From: a bacterium
GTDB taxonomy: Bacteria; Hydrogenedentota; Hydrogenedentia; Hydrogenedentiales; SLHB01
Direction: 5' to 3'
NCBI GenBank assembly: GCA_024231375.1
Contig: JAAEQP010000184.1
Coordinates: forward strand, 1-9,133
Length of the DNA stretch: 9,133 nt
Shown in pieces: positions 1 to 5,687 of the stretch. The notes beneath the pieces are model-generated. The model made no database searches and was not told the origin of the DNA. It worked only from the letters and a program-made list of their open reading frames with translations. How positions within the stretch are numbered: the first letter of the stretch is position 1; every line of letters starts with the position of its first letter. Both the position numbers and the translations under genes were made by a program.

Positions 1-7
1 AAGCAAT

Positions 8-40
8 GTGGTCGAGGCCTCGTGGTCGAAGCCTCGTGTC
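8..40. repeat. 14-bp tandem repeat, about 2.3 copies, with a CGAGGCCTCG palindrome
   Basis: The unit GTGGTCGAGGCCTC (8-21) is followed at 22-35 by GTGGTCGAAGCCTC, one base different, and by a partial third copy. The first copy contains the perfect palindrome CGAGGCCTCG at 13-22. On the minus strand CGAGGC and GCCTCG could pair across a 12-nt loop. It lies past the end of the operon; its role, if any, is unknown. Confidence 0.5.
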
Positions 41-236
41 AAGCGTTGCGTCTACGATATGTAGTAAGGCTGGCTGCACCCTGCCAGCGCTGCAGACGGC
101 CCAAGCAGGCGCTCTTCATCGTGCCGCACTCGCTTTCGAGAGAAACCAGGCAAGCGGCGTTCTGCTGATGTGTCATAAATACCCCATGTATACACATGCG
201 CCAATTGGACTCTCGCGAATTCAGCGCTTGCGCCGC

Positions 237-611
237 CTATCCAGTGTGATATCGCGAGCTTGCGGACGCGGAGGCGGCTTTGTGGCAGCACGCTGGCGCC
301 ACCACACCGATGACGGCCTTCCGCCAACACAGCCGGGGGTAGCAATTCGCATCGCCTTTCTCCAGGCAGACGGGGCCGACCGCCAGCATGAGCCGGTGGA
401 CGACGCGGGTCTCGCCCCGGCGGAGGTAGATCAAGTCGCCGCGGCGGAGGGGTGGGAATTCGTGGAACGATACCTGGATCGTGCTGCCGTCCGGAATGGT
501 GGTCCCCATGCTGCAACCGTCGACCTTCAACGCCACCACGGCGCGGGTGCGCTGCCACTCGGTCTCGACGACCCGTTTGGCCAGTTCCCGGCGACTGAGC
601 CTGCGTCTCAC
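237..611 (-). CDS. Small S24/S26-type peptidase-like protein (Ser/His)
   Basis: A 124-residue protein whose GTG start overlaps the PqqD-family stop as GTGA (608-611). It shows the S24/S26 (LexA/signal peptidase) core: GCSMGTTIPDG (32-42) with nucleophile Ser34, RGDLIYL (57-63), VVHRL (70-74) with His72 where leader peptidase has Lys and SipW-type enzymes have His, KGDAN (85-89) with Asp87, and AVIGVV (99-104). Family members cleave signal peptides or self-cleave; the usual Pro after SMx is Thr here. Unlike signal peptidase I there is no membrane anchor at either end, so it looks cytoplasmic. Small S24/S26 proteins often neighbour PqqD-family genes, where a peptide-processing role is suspected but not proven. 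The last 20 residues (Cys/Ala/Ser-rich) do not resemble the family and could reflect a frame change; see findings. An upstream extension to 758 exists in the same frame but overlaps the PqqD gene and looks like shadow sequence. Family likely, catalytic activity uncertain. Confidence 0.78.
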   Translation of the reverse strand: MRRRLSRRELAKRVVETEWQRTRAVVALKVDGCSMGTTIPDGSTIQVSFHEFPPLRRGDLIYLRRGETRVVHRLMLAVGPVCLEKGDANCYPRLCWRKAVIGVVAPACCHKAASASASSRYHTG

Positions 612-913
612 GGCTCCGCGGCTTCCGCGACGAGGCCTTCCGAACGGAACCGCGCCAGCGTCGCATCGATATCGCGCTCGACCACATCGGGCGCCGCGTC
701 GGTGAAGGCGTCCGCCATGGCCGTGGCCAGCACATCGCGCGTGGTCCGGCCGTCGCACCGCTCCCAGATGAACTGGGCGCTACGGTTCAGCACATGCACG
801 CGTTTGGCGGTCTTGTCGTAAAGGACGACTTCGTCGCCAAAGGCCTGAATCTGGACGTCGCCGTTCGCCAGAGGGAGGCACTCGCCGTGGTCGCTTCCAT
901 GAGCCTTGTCCAT
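608..913 (-). CDS. PqqD-family protein (RiPP recognition element-type peptide chaperone)
   Basis: A 101-residue protein (103 if ATG 919 is used). It matches the PqqD family throughout: VVLYDKTAKRVHVLN (29-43), where the family has a beta-hairpin ending in Leu-Asn, then FIWERCDGRTT (48-58) matching the conserved Ile-Trp and Asp-Gly-Thr positions, a helix, and the closing RDIDATLARFRSEGLV (80-95). PqqD in pyrroloquinoline quinone synthesis binds the PqqA precursor peptide and presents it to the radical SAM enzyme PqqE; the same winged-helix fold serves as the recognition element in many RiPP pathways. Here there is no PqqA, PqqC or PqqE, so a PQQ role is not supported and I assign no gene symbol. 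It is located between an exported binding protein and an S26-type peptidase, with a 4-nt TGA/GTG overlap at its 3' end, consistent with a role in handing a peptide to the peptidase; that is inference. Confidence 0.88.
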   Translation of the reverse strand: MDKAHGSDHGECLPLANGDVQIQAFGDEVVLYDKTAKRVHVLNRSAQFIWERCDGRTTRDVLATAMADAFTDAAPDVVERDIDATLARFRSEGLVAEAAEP

Positions 914-915
914 GT

Positions 916-2142
916 TCATTGCTCCCCGTCGCCGGACGCACCGCCGACGATGATGGCATTGGCGCGCGCGGCCGCGTCGGCCATGATTGCGCCGAAAGAT
1001 CCGGGCGCACTCCACGCTTTGGTGAAGGCCTCTTCGACAACGGGCTCCGTTGCGGCCACGAGAGGGCCGTTACCCCGAAACCGCAGGCGCGGCGTCATGG
1101 AGGCCATCACGGACCGGATTGAATCCCCACTCGTGCCGCCCGACACGCGCGCAAGCGATGGACGCACCGGCGGCGAGAACGTCCGCTTTCCGATGGTCCG
1201 TTGCGTGGTCTCCGACAGCATAGCGCCCAGAAGCTGGGCTGCCCGCTTCCGTTTCTCGCCCACCACGCGGGACGACAGCCCGACGTACCACGTCGATTCT
1301 CCGTAGACTACGGGAGCATCCGCACCGCCCGGCAAGGGCAAGTGCCGCATCTCCGTGCGGAAGGCGGGTCTGTTCACGAACGCGTCCGGCGACACGATGG
1401 CCGCCGCACAACCATCCCACTTCTCGTAGGCACCCGATCCGAGCAGGGCGCGGGCCTGGTTGAAGCACTCGGCGAACACCGGGTCATCAAAGGCATACTG
1501 ACCGCTTGTGAACTGAGATACGCCCCGCTGGGCCAACAGCGTCAGCCACAGCATGTAGGGGTCGGACTTCACCTGATAAGCAACAGTCTGCTCACGCGCC
1601 AACTCAATGAGGCCGTTCCACGTGCGCACGGCCTTCGAGGCATCCGCCGTCGCCACAATGCACGGCGGACACACCCGGACCGGCACCGCCCAAACATGGC
1701 CGTCCGCCGTTACCGGTTCGAGCAGGTTCGGGTAGATGTCGTCCGGACGAATGTACTGGGCGTACCCCGGCAGGGCATCCAGCGGCTGAATCAGGCCCCG
1801 GCGCGCCAGCCCGGTGACCTCGTCCAGTTGTCCGGTGCGTCCGGCGTACAGAAACACGATGTCCGCCACCGAATCGCGTTTGTCGAACCGCACACCCGCC
1901 CGGCCGTAGCTATCCGTGGTCTTGTCGTCGTAGGCGACCTCGACCCCGTCCAACTGCGACGCCGCGAGCCGCGTCAGTCCCCCCGCGAACATGCTCTCCG
2001 TCGATCCAAGCGCGTGGCCAACCGTGTACTGAGTGGAATCCTGTGCGCCGGCGACAGGGATCGTCGCCAGCAGGGCGATCGCCGCTACCACGCCGAATCG
2101 GATCGCGGCCCCGCCCCACATACCGGTACGTCGTCTCAGCAA
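916..2142 (-). CDS. Extracellular solute-binding-like protein (SBP family 1-type)
   Basis: A 408-residue exported protein with the two-lobe pattern of ABC-transporter solute-binding proteins, which capture a ligand in the periplasm or at the cell surface. Residues 1-33 are a signal peptide: an Arg-rich N-region, a hydrophobic core at about 16-31, and Ala-Gly-Ala before Gln34, with no lipobox. Typical elements are ADIVFLYAG (93-101), GLIQPLDAL (116-124), WAVPVRV (151-157), WNGLIELA (175-182), the WYVGLSS strand (285-291) and the helix KRAAQLLGAMLSE after it. An unusual CPPC (158-161) sits directly after the hinge-like strand WAVPVRV, where such proteins normally have Tyr/Tyr-Asn residues; Cys226 and Cys245 lie further on. 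No permease or ATPase gene is in the window, so it may feed a transporter elsewhere or act as a stand-alone sensor. The stop codon meets the PqqD-family start within 2 nt (or overlaps it by 4 nt), suggesting one operon. The start is TTG. Fold assignment fairly sure; ligand unknown. Confidence 0.75.
   Translation of the reverse strand: MLRRRTGMWGGAAIRFGVVAAIALLATIPVAGAQDSTQYTVGHALGSTESMFAGGLTRLAASQLDGVEVAYDDKTTDSYGRAGVRFDKRDSVADIVFLYAGRTGQLDEVTGLARRGLIQPLDALPGYAQYIRPDDIYPNLLEPVTADGHVWAVPVRVCPPCIVATADASKAVRTWNGLIELAREQTVAYQVKSDPYMLWLTLLAQRGVSQFTSGQYAFDDPVFAECFNQARALLGSGAYEKWDGCAAAIVSPDAFVNRPAFRTEMRHLPLPGGADAPVVYGESTWYVGLSSRVVGEKRKRAAQLLGAMLSETTQRTIGKRTFSPPVRPSLARVSGGTSGDSIRSVMASMTPRLRFRGNGPLVAATEPVVEEAFTKAWSAPGSFGAIMADAAARANAIIVGGASGDGEQ
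922..927 (-). promoter_or_regulatory. Shine-Dalgarno GGGGAG of the PqqD-family gene
   Basis: GGGGAG lies in the last codons of the solute-binding-like gene, 8 nt from ATG 913 but only 2 nt from ATG 919. This favours 913 as the start, although 919 would give an ATGA overlap with the upstream stop. Confidence 0.55.
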
Positions 2143-2148
2143 GGTATC

Positions 2149-2157
2149 TACCTCCCT
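2149..2157 (-). promoter_or_regulatory. Shine-Dalgarno AGGGAGGTA deciding a TTG start
   Basis: The core GGGAGGT sits about 8 nt upstream of TTG at 2142-2140. The longest frame would instead start at ATG 2214, which has no ribosome-binding site and would place 24 hydrophilic residues before the signal peptide. ATG 2121 is also possible but lacks a nearby purine-rich site. The TTG gives an N-terminus of basic residues followed by a hydrophobic core, as expected. Confidence 0.65.
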
Positions 2158-2339
2158 CGTTGGCCTTCTTCGAAGGGCCTCCCCAGGCAACAGAATGGCT
2201 ACGTCGCGCAGCATACATAGCTACAGGCGCGCACGTCTAGTCCGTTCACAAGTATGCGAGAGAAGAGGAGATTATCATGCGGTCAGGATGGCCGGCGAAC
2301 GCGGGCTACCACCAAGACAAGGCCTGCTATTGCCGGGCA

Positions 2340-2405
2340 CGCCGCTGCCACTATCCACCGATAGCGGCGCGGTTCCGTTGCGCCGGGAGCGCGTCAGTCC
2401 CGGCG
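2340..2405 (-). terminator. Pair of GC-rich hairpins downstream of the unknown exported gene
   Basis: The first has a perfect 8-bp stem, CGCCGGGA (2381-2388) against TCCCGGCG (2398-2405), with a 9-nt loop. The second has a perfect 7-bp stem, CGCCGCT (2340-2346) against AGCGGCG (2363-2369), with an inner alternative CTAT/ATAG pairing. They begin 60 nt past the stop codon at 2465. Neither is followed by a T-run on the minus strand, so this is a U-less or Rho-assisted terminator, an mRNA 3'-end protector, or a leader structure of the next operon, rather than a textbook intrinsic terminator. Confidence 0.35.
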
Positions 2406-2464
2406 GCCGCCCAACAGTCACGATCATCGCCGCCCTCGCCGTCGTGGCGACCGGACGCCCATCG

Positions 2465-4231
2465 TTACTGCTGCGTGCCTGCCTCCATGTCGCGCCAGAC
2501 GTTCTCAACGAGTTCCGCGGCTTGGCTGGCTTCCTTGGACGCCTGCTGCTGTTCGCGCCGTGCCATATCAGCTTGGAGCGGTCCTTTCTCGGCCAACACC
2601 GCAGCAAGCACCTCGTGAGGGTTTCGGATGATGCCCCTTGCGTGGTCCGTTCGAATCGGCTTGTCCGTCAGGCCTCGGATCGCCAGTGCCGACGCCTCGA
2701 GTTGGGCCAACCGTTCGCGCGCCAGATCGCTCTCAGCGGCCTCAGCCGCATCTCGGATCGTTTGTCGATCCTCGTCGCTCTTAGCCTGTCGGGCCTCGGC
2801 GGTGGCCCACTTGGCCGTCGCCGTCCTCATGGCGCGACCATAGAAGATCTTGGCGAAGACCACATCCTGTTCCTTGGCGTTCTCGACCTCGAAGATAGGC
2901 GCCATCACTCCGCGTGTCATTCGCAGGCGATCCGCCATGGGCCAATTGAACTGATCGTTCTCCACGTAGGTGTACGCGTGTGCGAGATAACAGCGCAGCC
3001 GCACGTTGGCGTTGATCTCCCGCCAGCGGGTCGTTCGCCAGGACTCGGGGAGATGATCCCAGTCCGTCGGATACTGGTTCAGCCAGTCAGTCGCCACGTC
3101 CTGCATCTCGCCGGGCAGATTCAGGCTTCCCGCCAGCAGCACATGGGTCAACGTCAACCACCGGCGCCATTCGAACGGGAGGCCGGAGGCGTTTCGAAGT
3201 TGGCGACACGCCTCGATCCGCTCCTCCTGTCCGCGATCCGACACATCGGCAACAATGGCGCACAGATCGAGATCGCTCTGTGTCACGGTCTTCTGGCGAG
3301 TCAACTTCGCCAGGCTCGGCCGTAGCGTTGCCAGGTCCTGGTGGCTCAGTACCGTATGCATATCGATTGGGGTCACGGGACCGCCGGAAGACAAAGCGTC
3401 AAGAAAGGGATCCGGAATCGGTCTGCCATGCGGGACGGGCTTGCCGGTCTCCTCGGATGACTTCGCCTTTGCGGTTTCGAGCATGTTACTCAGGTACTGC
3501 GCGTACGTTGCGTTCGATTCCGTCCGAAGACACGATTCGATGAAGGGCACGGCCTCGGAAGGCCGGTTCAACGCCAGGATCCACGGCGCCTTCCCCCGGA
3601 GCGCCAACACAGCGGCGTCCGGTTCTCCTTCAAAGATCCCTGTTTCGGCCAATCTCGTCTGATTTGCCCTGGCGGCCCAGAACGTCTCCTTCTCAGTGTC
3701 CACCACGAACGCAAGATCCGCGTCGCGCCCGGTCGAGAGCAGAGCCCCCAGCGCAGCCGCAAACAGGTTCTCGTGCGGCAGAAACAGAATGACTTCAGGC
3801 AAATCCGCCGTCAGCACGGTCCGTGCCGCGTCCGCAACCTGCGGATCCCCCGGAAGCGCGTTCTTGAGTATGATGAGCGCATCGTGCCATAGCTGCCATT
3901 CCTCGACCGACTTCGGCGTTTCCGGACCCTCGAACAGGCCGAACAGCCCAACGATCAGGTCGTGATCCAACGGGACCTCAGTTCCCGGATACGGGTTCGC
4001 CACCCGCGCGCTCCACGCAGCTTGTTGTGTCGGCGACAGCATGGGGTAGGTCCCAACCAGCCGATTCGCACGCGCCAAAGAAGAGACCGTGGCCGCCTGT
4101 GGCGATCCGAACTCAGCGGCGGAGTCCATCTTGAGAAAATCGAACTGTGCACGAGCAGGGAGAGACGAAAACGCAAGAGCCAATGTGGTCGCGAGAACCG
4201 TGACCGTGACTGGTTGCTTCGACATTGACAT
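2465..4231 (-). CDS. Large exported helical protein of unknown function
   Basis: I do not recognise this 588-residue protein. It starts with a Sec signal peptide: a Lys near the N-terminus, a hydrophobic stretch at 8-24, and a clear Ala-Arg-Ala site before Gln29. The mature chain lacks further membrane segments, is poor in Cys and is rich in Ala, Leu, Glu, Arg and Trp, with patterns typical of stacked helices. Residues 110-260 look like a HEAT/TPR-like solenoid by amphipathic spacing (for example around 205-240), but no consensus repeat is obvious. Residues 465-520 and 545-582 are charged Ala/Glu/Gln-rich heptad-like stretches likely to form coiled coil. No catalytic motif was seen. It lies 72 nt after the metzincin-like gene, with a good ribosome-binding site, and is followed by a 322-nt gap, so it is probably the last gene of a two-gene secreted-protein unit. 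It could be a scaffold, a substrate or a partner of the metalloprotease; that is guesswork. Being a real gene is highly likely given the signal peptide, ribosome-binding site and length. Confidence 0.85.
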   Translation of the reverse strand: MSMSKQPVTVTVLATTLALAFSSLPARAQFDFLKMDSAAEFGSPQAATVSSLARANRLVGTYPMLSPTQQAAWSARVANPYPGTEVPLDHDLIVGLFGLFEGPETPKSVEEWQLWHDALIILKNALPGDPQVADAARTVLTADLPEVILFLPHENLFAAALGALLSTGRDADLAFVVDTEKETFWAARANQTRLAETGIFEGEPDAAVLALRGKAPWILALNRPSEAVPFIESCLRTESNATYAQYLSNMLETAKAKSSEETGKPVPHGRPIPDPFLDALSSGGPVTPIDMHTVLSHQDLATLRPSLAKLTRQKTVTQSDLDLCAIVADVSDRGQEERIEACRQLRNASGLPFEWRRWLTLTHVLLAGSLNLPGEMQDVATDWLNQYPTDWDHLPESWRTTRWREINANVRLRCYLAHAYTYVENDQFNWPMADRLRMTRGVMAPIFEVENAKEQDVVFAKIFYGRAMRTATAKWATAEARQAKSDEDRQTIRDAAEAAESDLARERLAQLEASALAIRGLTDKPIRTDHARGIIRNPHEVLAAVLAEKGPLQADMARREQQQASKEASQAAELVENVWRDMEAGTQQ

Positions 4232-4239
4232 GAAGACCG

Positions 4240-4245
4240 CTCCTC
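4240..4245 (-). promoter_or_regulatory. Shine-Dalgarno GAGGAG of the 588-residue exported protein gene
   Basis: GAGGAG lies 8 nt before the ATG at 4231; a second in-frame ATG at 4225 is 14 nt away and less well placed, so 4231 is preferred. Confidence 0.7.
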
Positions 4246-4303
4246 ATATGGGGTATGGCGCGACACGGTGTGCTGAGCACCATCCTCCAGTCCACGAACG
4301 CGT

Positions 4304-5515
4304 TCAGAACTTGCCCACTTGAGATTCTTGACCCGCTGGAACCGGGGGTACGCCGTCTTCGATAGGGACTGCAACCGAGGATATCCAACCCGCGCTCACG
4401 TCTATGTACACCATCACGTTTCCTTCGAAGTTCACGTCCGTAGTGGTACGGTCTATGTGGCGCAACCCGTTACAATGACCGAATTCGTGAACGAAGGTGT
4501 CAGCGCCAGCTACTTGACTCATCTTGATCGGCGAGCCGCTGACCGCCTCTACGCTCTGGTACTTCCCGTCTTGGTCGTAATCGGACATCACCGTAACGCA
4601 GAAGACCACGTCCTCTGTGACGCTCTGGTACCACGCATCCTCAGGATGGTCCGGGCGCGGAGGGCTGTACACTGTGTCCTTCTCTGTCCCCGTGTATGCG
4701 ACAAGCGGACCGTCAAGCACGTACTTCTTGGAGAGGGAGTAGTCGTACTGCCCGCGTAGAGGTGATTGGGCATCGATCTCATCGTCGCAGTCGTGATCAT
4801 AGCGGTGAGATGGTCCGTCCTGGTCCTTGTTCACGATCAGACTTGCTGCCTCGAACACGCCGCCAACGTTCGCAGTCGACGACACGGTCTTCCCCGCAGA
4901 CAACGGATGTGCCGTGAAGACCACAACCCCAGTGCAATCGATGGCTATACTGTTGGACTGAGGACATGGCTCCTCGATGCTATCCCCGCACTCGGCACGG
5001 TCTACATGGACCGAGACCGTAGCGTTCGATAGCCCGAGGTAAATGGCCCAAGTCGTCCGAGCGTTCTTCCACCCCGTGTAGGAGTCGAGCGGCAAGGGTA
5101 CGAAGTGAAAGTCCGTGTTGTTCGTGGTCCACTGAAACAGCTCGTCATCGTTCGTGTGTCTCGTGATTCCAATGTGGGTGGCCGTGTCGCACGTGGTGGT
5201 GTTGTCGACGGTGCCGCTGGTACGTGTACATCCTTTGGGCACGAGCAGACTTGGGGGCCTCCACTGCAAATTGTCGCAATCGTAACCGCCGGATGCCTGC
5301 AGAGTGACCGTCTGCAAGCAGTAGGCGGAGTCCGGACCGGAGACAGCACATGGCCCCGGTGCCTGCCCGTCCTTCCCGTCGTCGGTCAATTGCCCCGTCT
5401 CAAACATGCCGTTGTTCTTGTCGACACATTCATACTTTACCCAGTGGCCGGCCAAGGCCAACCAAGCCGGCACGAACGCGAACAACGTTGCCCCGAGAAA
5501 CCGCGAGCATGACAT
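4304..5515 (-). CDS. Secreted cysteine-rich putative zinc metalloprotease (metzincin-type)
   Basis: A 403-residue protein. Residues 1-22 form a signal peptide with a hydrophobic core and an Ala-Leu-Ala site before Gly23. The C-terminal part carries HEFGHCNGLRH (343-353), an exact match to the metzincin zinc motif HExxHxxGxxH with zinc ligands His343, His347 and His353 and general base Glu344, followed 15 residues later by a Met-turn-like NVMVY (Met368). The mature chain has 12 Cys, an even number suited to disulfides, and two Asp-rich calcium-type loops: DQDG at 231-234 and DxDxDG at 312-317. The long N-terminal half (23-300) has no domain I recognise. It is predicted to act outside the cytoplasm; whether it cleaves cell-wall-associated, host or self proteins is unknown. 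There is no obvious propeptide cysteine switch. It has its own AAGGAG and precedes the unknown exported gene by 72 nt, so the two are probably co-transcribed. I cannot place it in a named M-family. Protease fold likely, activity untested. Confidence 0.75.
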   Translation of the reverse strand: MSCSRFLGATLFAFVPAWLALAGHWVKYECVDKNNGMFETGQLTDDGKDGQAPGPCAVSGPDSAYCLQTVTLQASGGYDCDNLQWRPPSLLVPKGCTRTSGTVDNTTTCDTATHIGITRHTNDDELFQWTTNNTDFHFVPLPLDSYTGWKNARTTWAIYLGLSNATVSVHVDRAECGDSIEEPCPQSNSIAIDCTGVVVFTAHPLSAGKTVSSTANVGGVFEAASLIVNKDQDGPSHRYDHDCDDEIDAQSPLRGQYDYSLSKKYVLDGPLVAYTGTEKDTVYSPPRPDHPEDAWYQSVTEDVVFCVTVMSDYDQDGKYQSVEAVSGSPIKMSQVAGADTFVHEFGHCNGLRHIDRTTTDVNFEGNVMVYIDVSAGWISSVAVPIEDGVPPVPAGQESQVGKF

Positions 5516-5687
5516 ACGTGACTCCTTGCGCCTCCAGAGCCCTCAAACAGCGCCTGGACACTAGAAACGAAGAACAACTTCCAGCTATGTTTACACTATT
5601 CAAGACAGTAATGCAACCAGCTAACGCATACGCCATCAATGGAGGAAAGCAGGCAGTATTAGAACACTCAGGGTGTGGTCTCGATCA
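5516..5687. other. AT-richer intergenic spacer upstream of the metzincin-like gene
   Basis: A 172-nt spacer noticeably richer in A+T than the flanking genes, particularly 5565-5665. It is the most likely site for a promoter driving the secreted-protein pair to its left. I saw TTGCAT and TAAACA-like hexamers on the minus strand around 5590-5616 but the matches are weak (three of six in the -10), so I do not call a promoter. There is no hairpin plus T-run for termination of the C45 gene. Confidence 0.4.
5522..5527 (-). promoter_or_regulatory. Shine-Dalgarno AAGGAG of the metzincin-like gene
   Basis: A full AAGGAG lies 6 nt upstream of the ATG at 5515-5513, fixing that start and giving a protein that begins directly with a signal peptide. 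Confidence 0.75.

Larger units (their letters stand above)
2143..2464. other. Intergenic gap upstream of the SBP-PqqD-S26 operon
   Basis: A 322-nt gap between the end of the unknown exported gene and the TTG of the solute-binding-like gene. Its right half is GC-rich with two strong hairpins (separate entry); its left half holds the leader and ribosome-binding site of the downstream operon. A GATAAT hexamer on the minus strand (2276-2271) is the best -10-like element but has no -35 partner at the right distance. A plus-strand AGAGGAG at 2264-2270 precedes an ATG at 2277; see findings. Confidence 0.55.

Noticed and set aside
8..40. The tandem repeat as the start of a CRISPR array
   Set aside because: Copies are directly adjacent without spacers, only 14 bp long, and stop after about two units.
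6..821. A 271-codon plus-strand frame at the left edge
   Set aside because: It lies opposite the PqqD and S26-like genes, which have clear family motifs, and its product has no recognisable pattern.
608..913. Calling the gene pqqD and inferring PQQ synthesis
   Set aside because: No pqqA, pqqB, pqqC or pqqE homologue is in the window and PqqD-like proteins are widespread in unrelated peptide pathways.
608..1015. PqqD-family gene starting at 1015 instead of 913/919
   Set aside because: The extra 32 residues are Arg/His-rich, overlap the solute-binding-like gene and have no ribosome-binding site; the family begins just before the beta-hairpin.
2241..2276. Promoter hexamers GATAAT and CATACT upstream of the solute-binding operon
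   Set aside because: No -35-like sequence lies at 16-18 nt from either; such matches are expected by chance.
1201..3325. Long plus-strand frames of 339 and 430 codons (1201-2220 and 2033-3325)
   Set aside because: They are antisense to the solute-binding-like gene and the exported helical gene, are Arg/Pro/His-rich with no domain or signal peptide, and lack ribosome-binding sites. Such frames are common opposite GC-rich genes.
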